A DNA stretch of 64,000 bases from Bacteroidota bacterium (GTDB taxonomy: Bacteria; Bacteroidota; Bacteroidia; B-17B0; Aurantibacillaceae), in NCBI GenBank assembly GCA_013298715.1, contig JAAFIQ010000009.1, forward strand, positions 62,001 through 126,000, in the 5' to 3' direction. The position numbers and the translations under genes are program-made. Under the pieces are notes generated by a model, which did no database searches, was not told the origin of the DNA, and was given only the letters and a program-made list of their open reading frames with translations. Below are positions 36,225 through 46,408 of this stretch, in pieces. The stretch's first letter is position 1, and every line of letters begins with the position of its first letter.

Positions 36225-36260
36225 AAAACGGTCTTATACTCGTTATAAGACCGTTTTTTT
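36225..36260. terminator. bidirectional terminator between hemF and the T9SS gene
   Basis: ACGGTCTTATA pairs with TATAAGACCGT across a short loop, with A and T runs on both sides, between convergent genes. Confidence 0.88.
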
Positions 36261-36273
36261 AATGTTAGACGGG

Positions 36274-39200
36274 TTATTTTGTAACTATTAATTTAGCAAC
36301 ACGTTTTACGTTAGCGTCACTTTCAATATTCACTAAATAAATACCAGCCGGTAAGTTTGCAGTTTCTAGTGTGAATGAAGTTTCACCAGAATATAACTTG
36401 CCTAAATTATTGCTTAAAATGGCTTTGCCCGTTAAATCCAATACCGCAACTCGTGCAGTTTCTCCATCTTTGCTATTAAACAAAATAGTGGCGTTGCTTG
36501 AAGTAGGATTAGGGAAAATTGACAAATTAGTCTCGTATGCTTTTCCTAAGCTATTATCTTCGACCCCTACTACAAATGGTTTTGAGAAATCTCTATTTGT
36601 CCAAACACCTCTACCACCTGTTGCTAGGTATATTTGACCTGAGTTGTAGCAATCCCAAGGATTCAAAACTTGTTGCTTAATATCAAACACCTGTAAGCGA
36701 GGCAATGGCGTGCTCCCGTCAGAGGCCAATGCCCATGTAGCTGTACCTGAAGTAACATCGTTTGTGCCATAAAGCCCGTCATTGGTTCCAACTAATAACT
36801 TTTTATTATCATCTTTCTCAAAAATAGAGCAGTAGGTGTTAATTCTAGTACCAGGAGGCACTGGATTAACAGAACCAGTTTTGTTTTGGAAATTAATGTT
36901 ACTGAAGTTTGAAGTTCGAATATTATTTGAAGATAATAACACAATAGTATCATTACTTGAACCATCAAATGTTAAAGCCATTGTATTATCGTTATTAGTA
37001 ATTGCAATGCTACGTATAGGTTTTGTAAAAGTTCCCAAAAGCGTTGTTCTGTAAGGTGAGCGCGGATTTGGAGTATTACTTCCTGTTACCGTATAAGTAG
37101 GCGGTGCAATTGTGTTGCTGAAAGTAAAAATACCTGAGTGTAATTTTCCACCGTAGCATAAGGCTGTGGAATCCATTATGGTAAATAAATTATTTACCCT
37201 GTAAAGTTTATTATCCGATGTAGCATAGTACAATTCTCTACCAAATTTACCCCACTCTAATAAAGTAACTGAACCTGTTATAGCAATAGTGCTATTTGTT
37301 GACACACCATTGGCGTCGCAGGTTAATGCGTTATTTCTACTTACTAGTACATGGCTCATTGGATCGTTTAAGTTTAAAGCATTTCTTGAAACATAAACAC
37401 CATTATTTCCTCCATTCCCGTATGCGTAAGCTAATTTACAAGAAATATCTGTAGCAATTTTTACCCTTGGGTTATTTGAATAAAACTGAGGTGAGTTGTA
37501 TCCAGCAGTATAAACTGTTTGAGTAGGTAAACTTGGTGTTGCTGTTCTGTTAGGCGCCGCTTGAGTATTACCTGATAAAGAAACTACTGTGTAGGAACCA
37601 ACGGCAAGATTATTGAAAACTGGACTTGATTGGTTGATATTTCCTGGATTTAAAACATAACTGGCGGTATTGATTGTAGAAAAAGAAATACTTGAGTTAG
37701 TCCCGCTACTTCCAGCAATTGTATAAGTTGTTGATGAAGTAACTGTATTTGCTGAGATTGTAAAGTTTGGATTGGTTTGTGTAATATTTCCGGGCAATAA
37801 GGTATAAGATGGAGCAATTGTACCTTGACTGGCAGGAACCGAAGTAGTGATTACGTAATTTAGTGGCAATGCCGTATAGTTAAATGAACTACCTGTTGTA
37901 ATAACGGTATAATTACTTTGAGTTGATGGTCTAACCGTGAAATTCGGGGTAGCTTGTCCTTGAGATTGTCCGAATGAATTAATTATCGTGAATGAAGGAC
38001 TATTAATTGTTAAACTAGATGGTTGAAGCGCAGTGAGCACAAATGGGAAACCTGTAGCTCCAAGTTTCCATCTTAAACTGCCGGTGTTGTCTAAAGCTGT
38101 GGATGTATTAGTGTTAGTTAAAATGGTCTTGAAAACTCTAGCATTGTTAGAAATACTGTTATCAGCAACAAATACAGAATCTCCAGCCTTATATTTATAA
38201 AAAACTGTAGCAAAAACGCGGTAATAACCTGCTACATCAATACTCGTTGAAAATGTGGTTTTATTTGCAAATGGAGGACTTGTATAAGTTACTGTGATAA
38301 GGTCTGTTTTAGTATTGTCGTTAACAACAATACTACTTGAGGCTGAATTTACCGGGCCAAAATAATTCACACCTGAAATTGCTGCAGAGGTAGTCGTATA
38401 AGCTGAAGGGATTGAAATGAAAATATCTTTTTTATCAGAGGCACTAAATGGAGTTTGAACTTGTGAAGGTGTAAGAGGTAAATTCACAGTCGCGGTTCTA
38501 ATAACTACACTATCAATTTTCGCAAATCTATTCGGTCTATTTGCAGAGAAACTAAATGTGGCTTGTGTGGTTAAGTTTGCAACGGTTTGGATAGAGGCTT
38601 GAAATCTAACAGTATCATTATAAAATACTGCTGAATCTGGAGTTCCAATAGAATTAACTTGTCCATAATTTTCCCACAATTTAAAAGGAGTACCAGTAAG
38701 ATTGTAATTAGTATTCGCAAAATCAGCCACGGTTTGGTTGGAAGTTTGTCTTAAGAATTTTTTTATGTCAGGTTCAGTTGATCTAATATCAGCGGTTTGA
38801 TAAATAACACCGTTTGAGGTACTAAACATTACAGCGTTTGGCAATAGTTTAGAATATTCAGCCGCATAAACATCACCACTTACAAAGTTCAATTCTTTTG
38901 TTACATTGGGGTAATTTCCGCTAAAATAATTTACACCGCTCCCATTTGTACCACCTACAAAACCTGAATATGGTGTGTAAGTTGCACTGGCACTATTTCC
39001 GCCAACTCCTAAAGGATAGCGCTCAACTGCAACTGAATTGTATTGGCCTGTAATAATCCCGTTATAAAAAGGTTGAAAAGATAAGCAATTATCAACAGAC
39101 CGGTAAATCCCTGCATCTGTTATAAAATAATAACGAGAAATTGCATTTCCTGAGGTAACAAACTGTAAATCGTGTACATTTTCGTGCAAATATAACGGTA

Positions 39201-40320
39201 TATTACTAACTAAACTGTTTCCTAATTTTGTCCAAGTACCAACGGGGCCAGTACCGCTAGTTCCTGTTTTTTGGAAATAATAAGATTGGTAGCCATTCAA
39301 GAAAACATTATTGGCATTAAACGGATCAACCTTCATTGCTTGCGCAATATCACCTGTGGCTATGTTTCCGCTTCCATTACCAAAAGCATCGTTTTGAGTG
39401 GAACCTAGTAAAACTACCTGCCAATTGGTTGGTGTATTAACAATATCGTAATTTACATACAAAGCAGTTAAGTTTGACGAAAAAGGTGCACCTGTATATT
39501 TTCCTGCGCAAGCAACATAAACAACTTTATTATCTGTTGGAGCTATTGCAACCTCACATCTACCATAGTTTTGATCAAAAACTAAACTGTTAGAAGGTGT
39601 AACATCCGTAAAACTTGTAAAGTTAGCATCTGTTGAGCGTAATACTTTTGACGGCCCGCTTCCTGCAACCGATCTTTCACTCCCAACAACTAAGTAAAGT
39701 ATACCTGAATTGTCAATTTTAACATCTAAACCATAATAAACGTTTGTAGTAAAAGTAAGATTAGAGGCAGTTATCAAGTTCATTGAAGTCCCGCCATTTG
39801 TAGTAACATAAATACCTTTGTTGGTTGCTAAAGCGAATTTTTGAGCATCATTAGGGTTTACAGCAATTTTATTGATTTCGGTACCAACAACAGATGCTGT
39901 TTGCACTTGAGTTAATGTAGAGCCACTCAATTTATACAATCCTGTCCCTAAAAGTGCTTTACTTTTTGGACCTGGGCGCAAAAAACCTTCACCGGTTGCA
40001 ATCAACAGGCTATTATCTTGTAATTGTGCTAAATAGCTGATATTAGGCGGTATTCCGGCAGGTGAAGTAACGGCACTCCATTGGTTACCTCCGGTGGTAG
40101 AAGTAAATAAACCACTTGTTACACTTCCAACATAAAGTGTGTTACCTGTTGGATCTGACTTATCAACAATCATGTTACGCGAACGACCAGATGCATAAAC
40201 AGGACCCGCCTGACTCCATTTTAAATTACTTACAGATTGTGCAGTTAAACTATCAGTTGCAAATAATGCAACCACTAAACCAGTTGCTTGCACAAATCTT
40301 TTTGATAAATTTTTAATCAT
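36274..40320 (-). CDS. large T9SS-exported protein with BNR/VPS10-like repeats
   Basis: A 1348-residue secreted protein. The signal peptide ends SLTAQS. Residues 30-440 contain sortilin/BNR-like blades (SGRSRNMIVDKSDPTGNTLYVGSVTSGLFTSTTGGNQW; DAGIYRSVDNCLSFQPF), consistent with a beta-propeller. A long middle part (about 560-980) is Ser/Thr/Asn-rich with loose repeats around PNFT and TYTI. The last 75 residues are a type A T9SS sorting domain (SIFPNPTSSNATILF, then LDLTGKAILSNN and LPAGIYLVNIES), which directs export through the type IX system and surface attachment. Many antisense frames across it are composition artefacts. Ligand unknown. Confidence 0.9.
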   Translation of the reverse strand: MIKNLSKRFVQATGLVVALFATDSLTAQSVSNLKWSQAGPVYASGRSRNMIVDKSDPTGNTLYVGSVTSGLFTSTTGGNQWSAVTSPAGIPPNISYLAQLQDNSLLIATGEGFLRPGPKSKALLGTGLYKLSGSTLTQVQTASVVGTEINKIAVNPNDAQKFALATNKGIYVTTNGGTSMNLITASNLTFTTNVYYGLDVKIDNSGILYLVVGSERSVAGSGPSKVLRSTDANFTSFTDVTPSNSLVFDQNYGRCEVAIAPTDNKVVYVACAGKYTGAPFSSNLTALYVNYDIVNTPTNWQVVLLGSTQNDAFGNGSGNIATGDIAQAMKVDPFNANNVFLNGYQSYYFQKTGTSGTGPVGTWTKLGNSLVSNIPLYLHENVHDLQFVTSGNAISRYYFITDAGIYRSVDNCLSFQPFYNGIITGQYNSVAVERYPLGVGGNSASATYTPYSGFVGGTNGSGVNYFSGNYPNVTKELNFVSGDVYAAEYSKLLPNAVMFSTSNGVIYQTADIRSTEPDIKKFLRQTSNQTVADFANTNYNLTGTPFKLWENYGQVNSIGTPDSAVFYNDTVRFQASIQTVANLTTQATFSFSANRPNRFAKIDSVVIRTATVNLPLTPSQVQTPFSASDKKDIFISIPSAYTTTSAAISGVNYFGPVNSASSSIVVNDNTKTDLITVTYTSPPFANKTTFSTSIDVAGYYRVFATVFYKYKAGDSVFVADNSISNNARVFKTILTNTNTSTALDNTGSLRWKLGATGFPFVLTALQPSSLTINSPSFTIINSFGQSQGQATPNFTVRPSTQSNYTVITTGSSFNYTALPLNYVITTSVPASQGTIAPSYTLLPGNITQTNPNFTISANTVTSSTTYTIAGSSGTNSSISFSTINTASYVLNPGNINQSSPVFNNLAVGSYTVVSLSGNTQAAPNRTATPSLPTQTVYTAGYNSPQFYSNNPRVKIATDISCKLAYAYGNGGNNGVYVSRNALNLNDPMSHVLVSRNNALTCDANGVSTNSTIAITGSVTLLEWGKFGRELYYATSDNKLYRVNNLFTIMDSTALCYGGKLHSGIFTFSNTIAPPTYTVTGSNTPNPRSPYRTTLLGTFTKPIRSIAITNNDNTMALTFDGSSNDTIVLLSSNNIRTSNFSNINFQNKTGSVNPVPPGTRINTYCSIFEKDDNKKLLVGTNDGLYGTNDVTSGTATWALASDGSTPLPRLQVFDIKQQVLNPWDCYNSGQIYLATGGRGVWTNRDFSKPFVVGVEDNSLGKAYETNLSIFPNPTSSNATILFNSKDGETARVAVLDLTGKAILSNNLGKLYSGETSFTLETANLPAGIYLVNIESDANVKRVAKLIVTK

Positions 40321-40446
40321 ATCTTTAAAATATTAAGCTCTTAATAAATTTTAACAAAATTGTTCAATTATTTTCAATTATCAAAACATTCCTTAACAAT
40401 TTGTTGATTTTTTTTAAAAAGTGGTAGGTTTTACTACAAAAGTGGT

Positions 40447-40471
40447 ATAAAAAAACCCGCTAGGCGGGTTT
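40447..40471 (-). terminator. ndk terminator
   Basis: AAACCCGC and GCGGGTTT pair across a TAG loop and are followed on the minus strand by seven T, just behind the ndk stop. Confidence 0.88.
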
Positions 40472-40477
40472 GGTTAA

Positions 40478-40897
40478 TTAAAATCTTTCTAGCTGAGAGA
40501 AAAAGAAATTTGATTCGATCTCAGCATTTTCGTCGCTATCACTACCGTGTACAGCATTTGCAGCTATACTTTTTGCAAATATTTTTCTAATAGTGCCATC
40601 TTCAGCTTTGCTTGGATCTGTAGCGCCAATTAATTTGCGGTAATCCGCAACTGCATTTTCTTTTACTAGTATTGCGGCAACAATTGGTCCACCACTCATA
40701 TATTCTGTCAATTCACCAAAAAACGGACGTTCTTTGTGAACGGCATAAAATAACCCTGCTTGTTCTTTGGTTAATTTCATGTATTTAAGAGCTTCTACTT
40801 TATAGCCAGCATTATTAATCATAGCTAAAATAGGGCCTATGTTATTCATCTCTACCGCATCGGGCTTAATCATTGTAAATGTTTTATTACCTGCCAT
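40478..40897 (-). CDS. ndk: nucleoside diphosphate kinase
   Basis: Ndk balances nucleoside triphosphate pools by passing the gamma phosphate through an active-site histidine. The 139 residues are full length, with the start [11 protein letters not shown], the [21 protein letters not shown] segment and the catalytic His117 in [16 protein letters not shown] consensus promoter lies upstream and a terminator follows, so it is a single-gene unit. Confidence 0.97.
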   Translation of the reverse strand: MAGNKTFTMIKPDAVEMNNIGPILAMINNAGYKVEALKYMKLTKEQAGLFYAVHKERPFFGELTEYMSGGPIVAAILVKENAVADYRKLIGATDPSKAEDGTIRKIFAKSIAANAVHGSDSDENAEIESNFFFSQLERF

Positions 40898-40916
40898 TTT
40901 TTTATTTTTAGGGATG

Positions 40917-40948
40917 CAAAGGTACTGATTTTTGTTTTAAAATACTAA
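40917..40948 (-). promoter_or_regulatory. ndk promoter
   Basis: On the minus strand TACCTTTG (40924-40917) is a perfect -7 box; TTAG, near TTTG, lies 20 bases upstream (40948-40945). The leader would be about 14 bases. Confidence 0.65.
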
Positions 40949-41045
40949 TTTAAATTATTCCTGGTTTACAAGTTGCCTAGCACTAAAAAAGTCTGATTGC
41001 ATTTTTAGAATAATTAATTTAACTTAGCCTTTTAAATTTATTAAC

Positions 41046-41855
41046 ATGAAAAAAATCTATTTCCTTTTCTTATCTATTTTAGTTTTAAAGATAGGCGCTC
41101 AGGTTGCAACTTGTTCTATTAGCCCCTTACTTAATAAGGCCGGTATATGGCCCGATAGCGCAACAAACTTTTTAACAGGCTATGTTAATCAACCTTACAA
41201 TCAAAACATAACCGTAAAAATTTCTAAAGACACAACGGACGTTTTATCTTTTTGTTTTACTCGCTTTGAATTATCAAACCCAGGCGGTGTTACAAATTTT
41301 AATTGCCCTCCAGGCTTAACTTTTTTAGCTGGGCCAACAATGACAAACAACGCTGGCGTTTACCGAATTCCGGCTCAAGCTGCCAGCTGCGCTCAAATTA
41401 CAGGTACGCCAACAGCTGCAGGAAGTTATACTTTAAAAATGCGCGTGCAAGCATTTGGAACTATAAAAGTTGGTAATTGCCCTAGCCCGCCAGTTTACGG
41501 TAATGGAACGGCAATAAGCACCCAAACATTAGGTTATTATATAATCAATATTTTACCTACTTCTACTGCCATTAAGGAGCAAGTGGATTTAAAAAGCCTT
41601 GGCTTAAATGCAACCCCGAATCCAGCATTTACAAAAACAACAATTAAGTTTAATGTGAATGATGAAACAAAAGCAAAAATTAGCACGTTTAATTTACTTG
41701 GAGAAAAAATTAGCGAGGATGAAATTAAAACACATATTGGTGAAAATAACTTTGATTTAAAAACCGAAAATTGGCCTAGTGGTGTTTACCTATATTCTTT
41801 TACTTACAAAAATTTTACTCAAACAAAACGGCTAATTATTTCTGGCAACAAATAA
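41046..41855 (+). CDS. T9SS-exported protein
   Basis: The 269 residues comprise a signal peptide (ending IGAQ), a Cys-containing beta-rich domain of about 160 residues with TGTPTAAGSYTLKMRVQAFGT, typical of cadherin- or Ig-like folds in putative-Ig repeats, and a C-terminal type A T9SS sorting domain (ATPNPAFTKTTIKFNV, then FNLLGEKISEDEI and WPSGVYLYSFTYKN). The gene ends one base before the rnz start codon. Exported cargo of unknown function. Confidence 0.85.
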   Translation: MKKIYFLFLSILVLKIGAQVATCSISPLLNKAGIWPDSATNFLTGYVNQPYNQNITVKISKDTTDVLSFCFTRFELSNPGGVTNFNCPPGLTFLAGPTMTNNAGVYRIPAQAASCAQITGTPTAAGSYTLKMRVQAFGTIKVGNCPSPPVYGNGTAISTQTLGYYIINILPTSTAIKEQVDLKSLGLNATPNPAFTKTTIKFNVNDETKAKISTFNLLGEKISEDEIKTHIGENNFDLKTENWPSGVYLYSFTYKNFTQTKRLIISGNK

Positions 41856-42776
41856 ATGAGTCAACAAGTATTTGAACTTTTAATTCTTGGTTCGTCTAGT
41901 GCAAGTCCAACTTCAGAGAGAAATCCAAGCGCTCAGCTACTAAATTTAGCCGAGCGCTATTTTCTAATTGATTGTGGCGAGGCTACTCAAATTCAATTAA
42001 GAAAGTTTAAGGCTAAAATTCAAAGTATAGATCATATTTTAATTTCGCATTTGCATGGCGACCATTTTTTTGGATTGCCAGGTTTGCTTAGTAGTATGCA
42101 TTTGTTAGGCAGAAAACAAGCCTTAACTATTTATTGCCCAAAAGAACTTAAGCCTATTTGGGACTTGATAACTCAGGCAAGCGATACACGACTAAATTTT
42201 GAAATTAAGTGGCACTTTAATTGTAACGATGGCTTAAAGCTTTTGTTTGAAGATGATAAAATTGAAGTTTATAGCTTCCCTCTAAAACACCGAATTTTTT
42301 GCACTGGTTTTTTGTTTAAAGAAAAACCTCAGCTCAGAAATATAGATAAATGGCAACTTGAGAAACTTAACATTTCGTTTGCCGAAATTCATAAACTAAA
42401 AAAAGGATTAGATGCCATTGATAATGATGGAAATATTATTGAAAATAAAAAAGTTACAATAGATCCGCCAGAACCAAGGACTTACGCCTACTGCAGCGAT
42501 ACGATATATAACGAGAAAGTAGTTGATTACTTGAAAAATGTAACAGTTTTATACCACGAGAGTACTTTTTTAGATGATAAACTCGATCGCGCTAAAAAAA
42601 CGTTTCATACAACCGCCAAACAAGCGGCTACTATTGCAAAATTAAGCGGTTCTAAAAAATTATTACTTGGTCATTTCTCCGCTAGATATGGATCATTACA
42701 AGACTTTTTAACTGAAGCACAACCTATTTTTGAAAACTGTGAATTAGCTACAGACGGAAAAAAAATTAAAATTTAA
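41856..42776 (+). CDS. rnz: ribonuclease Z
   Basis: RNase Z trims tRNA 3' trailers, which matters here because the tRNAs in the window lack encoded CCA. The 306 residues begin LLILGSSSASPTSERNPSAQLL and contain the metallo-beta-lactamase motif HLHGDH (His65, His67, Asp69, His70), the AYCSDT motif and the C-terminal LLLGHFSARY. The ATG directly follows the previous stop codon, so translation is probably coupled. Confidence 0.95.
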   Translation: MSQQVFELLILGSSSASPTSERNPSAQLLNLAERYFLIDCGEATQIQLRKFKAKIQSIDHILISHLHGDHFFGLPGLLSSMHLLGRKQALTIYCPKELKPIWDLITQASDTRLNFEIKWHFNCNDGLKLLFEDDKIEVYSFPLKHRIFCTGFLFKEKPQLRNIDKWQLEKLNISFAEIHKLKKGLDAIDNDGNIIENKKVTIDPPEPRTYAYCSDTIYNEKVVDYLKNVTVLYHESTFLDDKLDRAKKTFHTTAKQAATIAKLSGSKKLLLGHFSARYGSLQDFLTEAQPIFENCELATDGKKIKI

Positions 42777-42799
42777 CATCACCTTAATTAAACAACTAC

Positions 42800-42807
42800 T
42801 ATATTTG
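42800..42807 (+). promoter_or_regulatory. -7 box of the LuxR-type regulator gene
   Basis: TATATTTG matches the -7 consensus perfectly, 17 bases before the ATG. Confidence 0.55.
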
Positions 42808-42824
42808 TACCTATTCTAAATAAA

Positions 42825-43496
42825 ATGGTAAAAGTATTAATAGCTGATAAAAACTACCTAAGCCGAGTTGGCTTGGAGCTATTAGTTGGAGAGCTAAAAG
42901 GATTTGAAATTGTGCCTAGCGTTTGTGGCGATAAGGATGCGCTGGTTAACCAATTACAACTGTCAAAACCTAACTTATTAATTGCTGACCATACTTCTTT
43001 AGGAATTACCAGTGAAGAACTGAAACAGATTAGAAAAAAATATTCTAAAACGCAATTTTTAATCATTACTGAAGTTCTCTCTAAAAAAGAATTTAACGAC
43101 ATTTTAAATACAAACATAACTTCTTACTTATTAAAAGATTGCGATAAGGCAGAAATTTTGGAATGTATTAATTCAACTATAAAATCAGAAAAATTTATTT
43201 GTGGAAAAATAGTAAGTGTGCTTACAAGCGCACCTGAAATTTCAAGTAGTAATTCCTTTATTAAAAAATTAGGTTGCGATGGTATGAATGTAACCGAGCG
43301 GGAAACCGACATTATACGTTGTATTGCCGAAGGATTAAGCAACAAATTAATTGCAGACAAATTGTCTTTGAGTACACATACTGTGAACACACATCGCAAA
43401 AATATAATGCAAAAACTAGGTGTAAATAACACCGCAGGAGTTGTTATGTTTGCGGTTAAAAATAATTTATTGGAAACAAATTTTAGTCTCAACTAA
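42825..43496 (+). CDS. LuxR/FixJ-type response regulator
   Basis: The 223 residues combine a receiver domain (1-120) and a LuxR-type helix-turn-helix (about 155-215, VTERETDIIRCIAEGLSNKLIADKLSLSTHTVNTHRKNIMQKLG). The phosphoacceptor is Asp55 in LLIADHTS and the conserved Lys is Lys104. The acidic pocket is IADKN rather than the usual Asp-Asp, so one acidic residue is missing and phosphorylation may be weak or the domain may signal otherwise. No cognate kinase is adjacent. Confidence 0.85.
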   Translation: MVKVLIADKNYLSRVGLELLVGELKGFEIVPSVCGDKDALVNQLQLSKPNLLIADHTSLGITSEELKQIRKKYSKTQFLIITEVLSKKEFNDILNTNITSYLLKDCDKAEILECINSTIKSEKFICGKIVSVLTSAPEISSSNSFIKKLGCDGMNVTERETDIIRCIAEGLSNKLIADKLSLSTHTVNTHRKNIMQKLGVNNTAGVVMFAVKNNLLETNFSLN

Positions 43497-43567
43497 ACTT
43501 TTTACTCTGTTTAAAATTCCTTCTTAATTAAAAAAATCTAACGCTTATTTATCGTATTTTTAGTGAG

Positions 43568-44146
43568 ATGAAAAAAATTATTCTTCTAATTATATCTTTT
43601 TTTATACTCACATCGTGCGATGAAGATGAGGAAGTTTTCTCTCCAAAACCACGTGGCTTTATGCGCCTCGAGTTTCCTGAAAAAAAATACATAAACTATG
43701 ATAGTACTTGTCCTTTTGCGTTTCAAATTCCAGTTTATTCTTTTATAAAAAAAGATGAGTACGCCGGCGCCGACCCCTGTTGGCTGAATATTGAATTCCC
43801 GAAATTTAAAGCCACACTACATTTAAGCTATAAAGTTGTAAATAATGATTTAGAAAAGTATTTGAAAGATTCGCACGAGTTTGCCAACAAACACCAAGTA
43901 AAAGCAACAGGTGTAGATGAAATTGTGATTGTGAGAGACACAGCAAAGGTTTATGGTTTATTGTTTGATATTGGCGGTAATACAGCCTCATCCATTCAAT
44001 TTTACTTAACCGATAGCACCAAACATTTTATTAGAGGGGCACTTTACTTAAACTCGGTACCTAACATCGACTCAAGTAAAATTGTAGTTGACTTTATTAA
44101 AAAAGATGTATTGCATTTGATTAATACAGCCAGGTGGAAGAATTAG
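43568..44146 (+). CDS. gldD: gliding motility lipoprotein GldD
   Basis: The 192 residues have a lipobox (LTSC, Cys17), the family start FSPKPRGFMRLEFPEKKY, the internal CPFAFQIPVYS and PCWLNIEFP, and the end FYLTDSTKHFIRGALYLNSVPN. GldD is required for gliding and is tied to the type IX secretion machinery, in line with the T9SS cargo genes in this window. Other gld genes are not adjacent. It does not prove motility, since non-gliding Bacteroidota also keep gld genes. Confidence 0.92.
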   Translation: MKKIILLIISFFILTSCDEDEEVFSPKPRGFMRLEFPEKKYINYDSTCPFAFQIPVYSFIKKDEYAGADPCWLNIEFPKFKATLHLSYKVVNNDLEKYLKDSHEFANKHQVKATGVDEIVIVRDTAKVYGLLFDIGGNTASSIQFYLTDSTKHFIRGALYLNSVPNIDSSKIVVDFIKKDVLHLINTARWKN

Positions 44147-44212
44147 AAACTTATTTTTACATTCTTGAAAGAAGCGATAATGATTGGGTTTTCAATTGCT
44201 AGAAAATTATAA

Positions 44213-44431
44213 TTATCCTTTGCTCAAATATTTTTTTGTTTTGTTGAAGCTAATTATAATCAATTCTAGAGTACAAAAAACTATAAAGTAATTCTCCAGG
44301 ATATAATAATAACCAATAAGATTTTTTGCAAGCAAAATAAAACAACCACTTATAATTACATAAGTAATTAAAGTAAAAATTAATTTTCTCTTTTTTAAAA
44401 ATATTAAATAAACTATAGAGATAAGAAACAA
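44213..44431 (-). CDS. small multi-helix membrane protein, uncertain
   Basis: From the TTG at 44431 there are 72 residues with two hydrophobic helices and a Lys-rich end. The frame stays open upstream to 44566 and adds two more plausible helices (HIFVVLAIFLWQIV; YAGFILIFLIVIHLIALF), but without a standard start codon, so the gene may be N-terminally decayed. The surrounding 690-base gap between gldD and the C1 peptidase gene is AT-rich and holds nothing else that I can support. Confidence 0.35.
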   Translation of the reverse strand: MFLISIVYLIFLKKRKLIFTLITYVIISGCFILLAKNLIGYYYILENYFIVFCTLELIIISFNKTKKYLSKG

Positions 44432-44837
44432 TGCAATTAAATGTATAACAATTAAGAAGATTAAAATAAAACCTGCATAATCATTAGACTTACTATGAAA
44501 ATCAATTTTAACTATTTGCCATAAGAAGATTGCTAGGACTACAAATATGTGTTTTATATAATTGATTCAAGGTAAAATGATGCAATACCTAATTTACATT
44601 CTCAGAAATAGCAAAAATTGTAGAGAAATCTAGCCTTAATTAACTTCAAAAAAGTTGTAATTTTTTAGAATAAATTTATTACCTACGTTAAGATATTAAT
44701 TAGATTTTCTCGATACTTAATTGATTTTTACTTTGTATCCAATTTTAATTTTAAGACGCCCTTGAGATTAAAATTATTCAGAAACTATGAAATTTACTTA
44801 AGTGATAAAGCAAACATTAATGATTTATATATAAGAT

Positions 44838-46040
44838 CTACTGCACAATGCCCAACTTTTTTGCTATTGCAGCCGGTATAGCTTTTTTATGTAACATTAT
44901 ACTTGTGGTTTTATACAATACGTAATTTTCGCTCGCAAAAAAGTATCCACCACACGCATTTGCATCATCACCCCAACTGTTTTTTATAACATAGTATAAA
45001 GTACCATTTTGATCTTTTACAGTTCCTACGGTATGCATACCATGGTCATCTTGTGTTTCGTAATTATCAAATGCTTTTTGCCGTAACTCTGGTGTTATTG
45101 CTAATTGTTTTGTTGGTTCTGTACTTAATGCTTTTTTCTCTTCATCTTTCATTAAAGTAACAGGTTTTTCAGGCATTAACGCCAAGCCATCGTTAAACAT
45201 AAATGTTTTTTCACTTACATCTGCAGCCCAAGCCCATGTATAACCATTATTTATAGATTCTCGCATTACTTCTTGTAACTCGTTTAATGGCAAATTGTAC
45301 ATAGTTTCCCAATTCCAATTATCAGGCACTTCTAAAGCAAATTGACTGTAAAATGGGTGGTGAGTAAACGAGGTTAAAAACACATAATCGTTTGCGTTAA
45401 TTCCACTTGCTTCTGCATACGTTTTTGGTGTGTACTCTTTTCCTTTAAATGTAAATTTTTCTGGCACTTTTCCTAAGTACTCATCGCAGGCTGCCTCAAT
45501 GGTGTTGTGTAAAAAATTAAAATCGATTTTTTGGGTTGCATCATTCGCTGCTGGTAATAAAATATTTTTTATAGTTGTTTCTAGTAAATGATGGTTATGT
45601 GGATTATTAATATCTTTTTTACCTGTATAAATTTCTTCAGGTACCATACCATATTTTTTAATTACTTGAACTACGTCCGGAAATCCACCGCCTTCACCAA
45701 TATTAGTTTTACCATGCATACGCATATAGTTGTCTGCTTTTAGTGGGTAAGTTTTGCGTGCCACAAACATTTCACTTAAATTAAAATCTTTGCCTTTACC
45801 CATGCGCATCATTTCGCTCTCAAAAAAAGATAATGACGAAAACGACCAACAAGTGCCTGTTTGATTTTGATTTTGAATATTTGTAGCATCAATTAATTTT
45901 ACAGGTGTAAATTTAATATTGCTACCAACTTTATTCGTTAACTGTTGGTTAATTGGATTTAATGAAAACTTAACGCCGTTATCTTGAGCAGATAACATTG
46001 AGCAAGTAAACAAAGTAGCTATTAGAAAACTTTTTTTCAT
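44838..46040 (-). CDS. C1 family (bleomycin hydrolase-like) cysteine peptidase, exported
   Basis: A papain-like peptidase of the C1B/aminopeptidase C type. A signal peptide (MKKSFLIATLFTCSMLSAQ) precedes the catalytic Cys64 in QTGTCWSFSSL, the His in DDHGMHTVGTVKD and the Asn in VIKNSWGDD. The segment LSEMFVARKTYPLKADNYMRMHGKTNIGEGGGFPDVVQVIKKYG is typical of bleomycin hydrolases, which are otherwise cytoplasmic, so export is notable. Its ATG overlaps the previous stop by four bases, placing it in the bactofilin-atpZ operon. Confidence 0.9.
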   Translation of the reverse strand: MKKSFLIATLFTCSMLSAQDNGVKFSLNPINQQLTNKVGSNIKFTPVKLIDATNIQNQNQTGTCWSFSSLSFFESEMMRMGKGKDFNLSEMFVARKTYPLKADNYMRMHGKTNIGEGGGFPDVVQVIKKYGMVPEEIYTGKKDINNPHNHHLLETTIKNILLPAANDATQKIDFNFLHNTIEAACDEYLGKVPEKFTFKGKEYTPKTYAEASGINANDYVFLTSFTHHPFYSQFALEVPDNWNWETMYNLPLNELQEVMRESINNGYTWAWAADVSEKTFMFNDGLALMPEKPVTLMKDEEKKALSTEPTKQLAITPELRQKAFDNYETQDDHGMHTVGTVKDQNGTLYYVIKNSWGDDANACGGYFFASENYVLYKTTSIMLHKKAIPAAIAKKLGIVQ

Positions 46041-46408
46041 GGCTTATTTTTTTCTGATTTAATTTTGTTCAACAAATATGCTACTTCAAACGCAATAAAC
46101 AAAGCATAATGCGTTAAAAAATGAGCGCTAAACTTATAAAATACGTGAGGATTTAAAAATCCAAAAATTAAAATAAAAAAAAGTGCAGCTAAAAATTTAA
46201 TAACAATAACCCCAAGCAGACGCTGTGTGTAGGTTTTAACATCTGCTTTAAAAAGTAAAAACAGATTTATGCAACAGCACACCAGCCAAATGTAAAGTAT
46301 AGAAATCCAAAAGTTAAAAGTAGTAAGTGGTGTATAAAAACAAAAAAATAGCGACATTCCTAATGATAAAATTGCCGCAATACTTGGATAAATATGGGCT
46401 TTTTTCAT
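46037..46408 (-). CDS. four-helix membrane protein, AtpI-like
   Basis: The 123 residues form four hydrophobic helices with a conserved-looking KTYTQRLLGVIVIKFLAALFF and HYALFIAFEVAYLLNKIK. A protein of this kind usually sits between atpZ and atpB in Bacteroidota and is thought to help assemble the F0 rotor or import magnesium. Here the next gene is a C1 peptidase and not atpB. Overlaps of four bases at both ends point to tight translational coupling. Confidence 0.7.
   Translation of the reverse strand: MKKAHIYPSIAAILSLGMSLFFCFYTPLTTFNFWISILYIWLVCCCINLFLLFKADVKTYTQRLLGVIVIKFLAALFFILIFGFLNPHVFYKFSAHFLTHYALFIAFEVAYLLNKIKSEKNKP

Noticed and set aside
36371-40316. Several plus-strand frames across the large T9SS gene
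   Set aside because: They are antisense shadows of a Ser/Thr/Asn-rich coding sequence with no independent signals.
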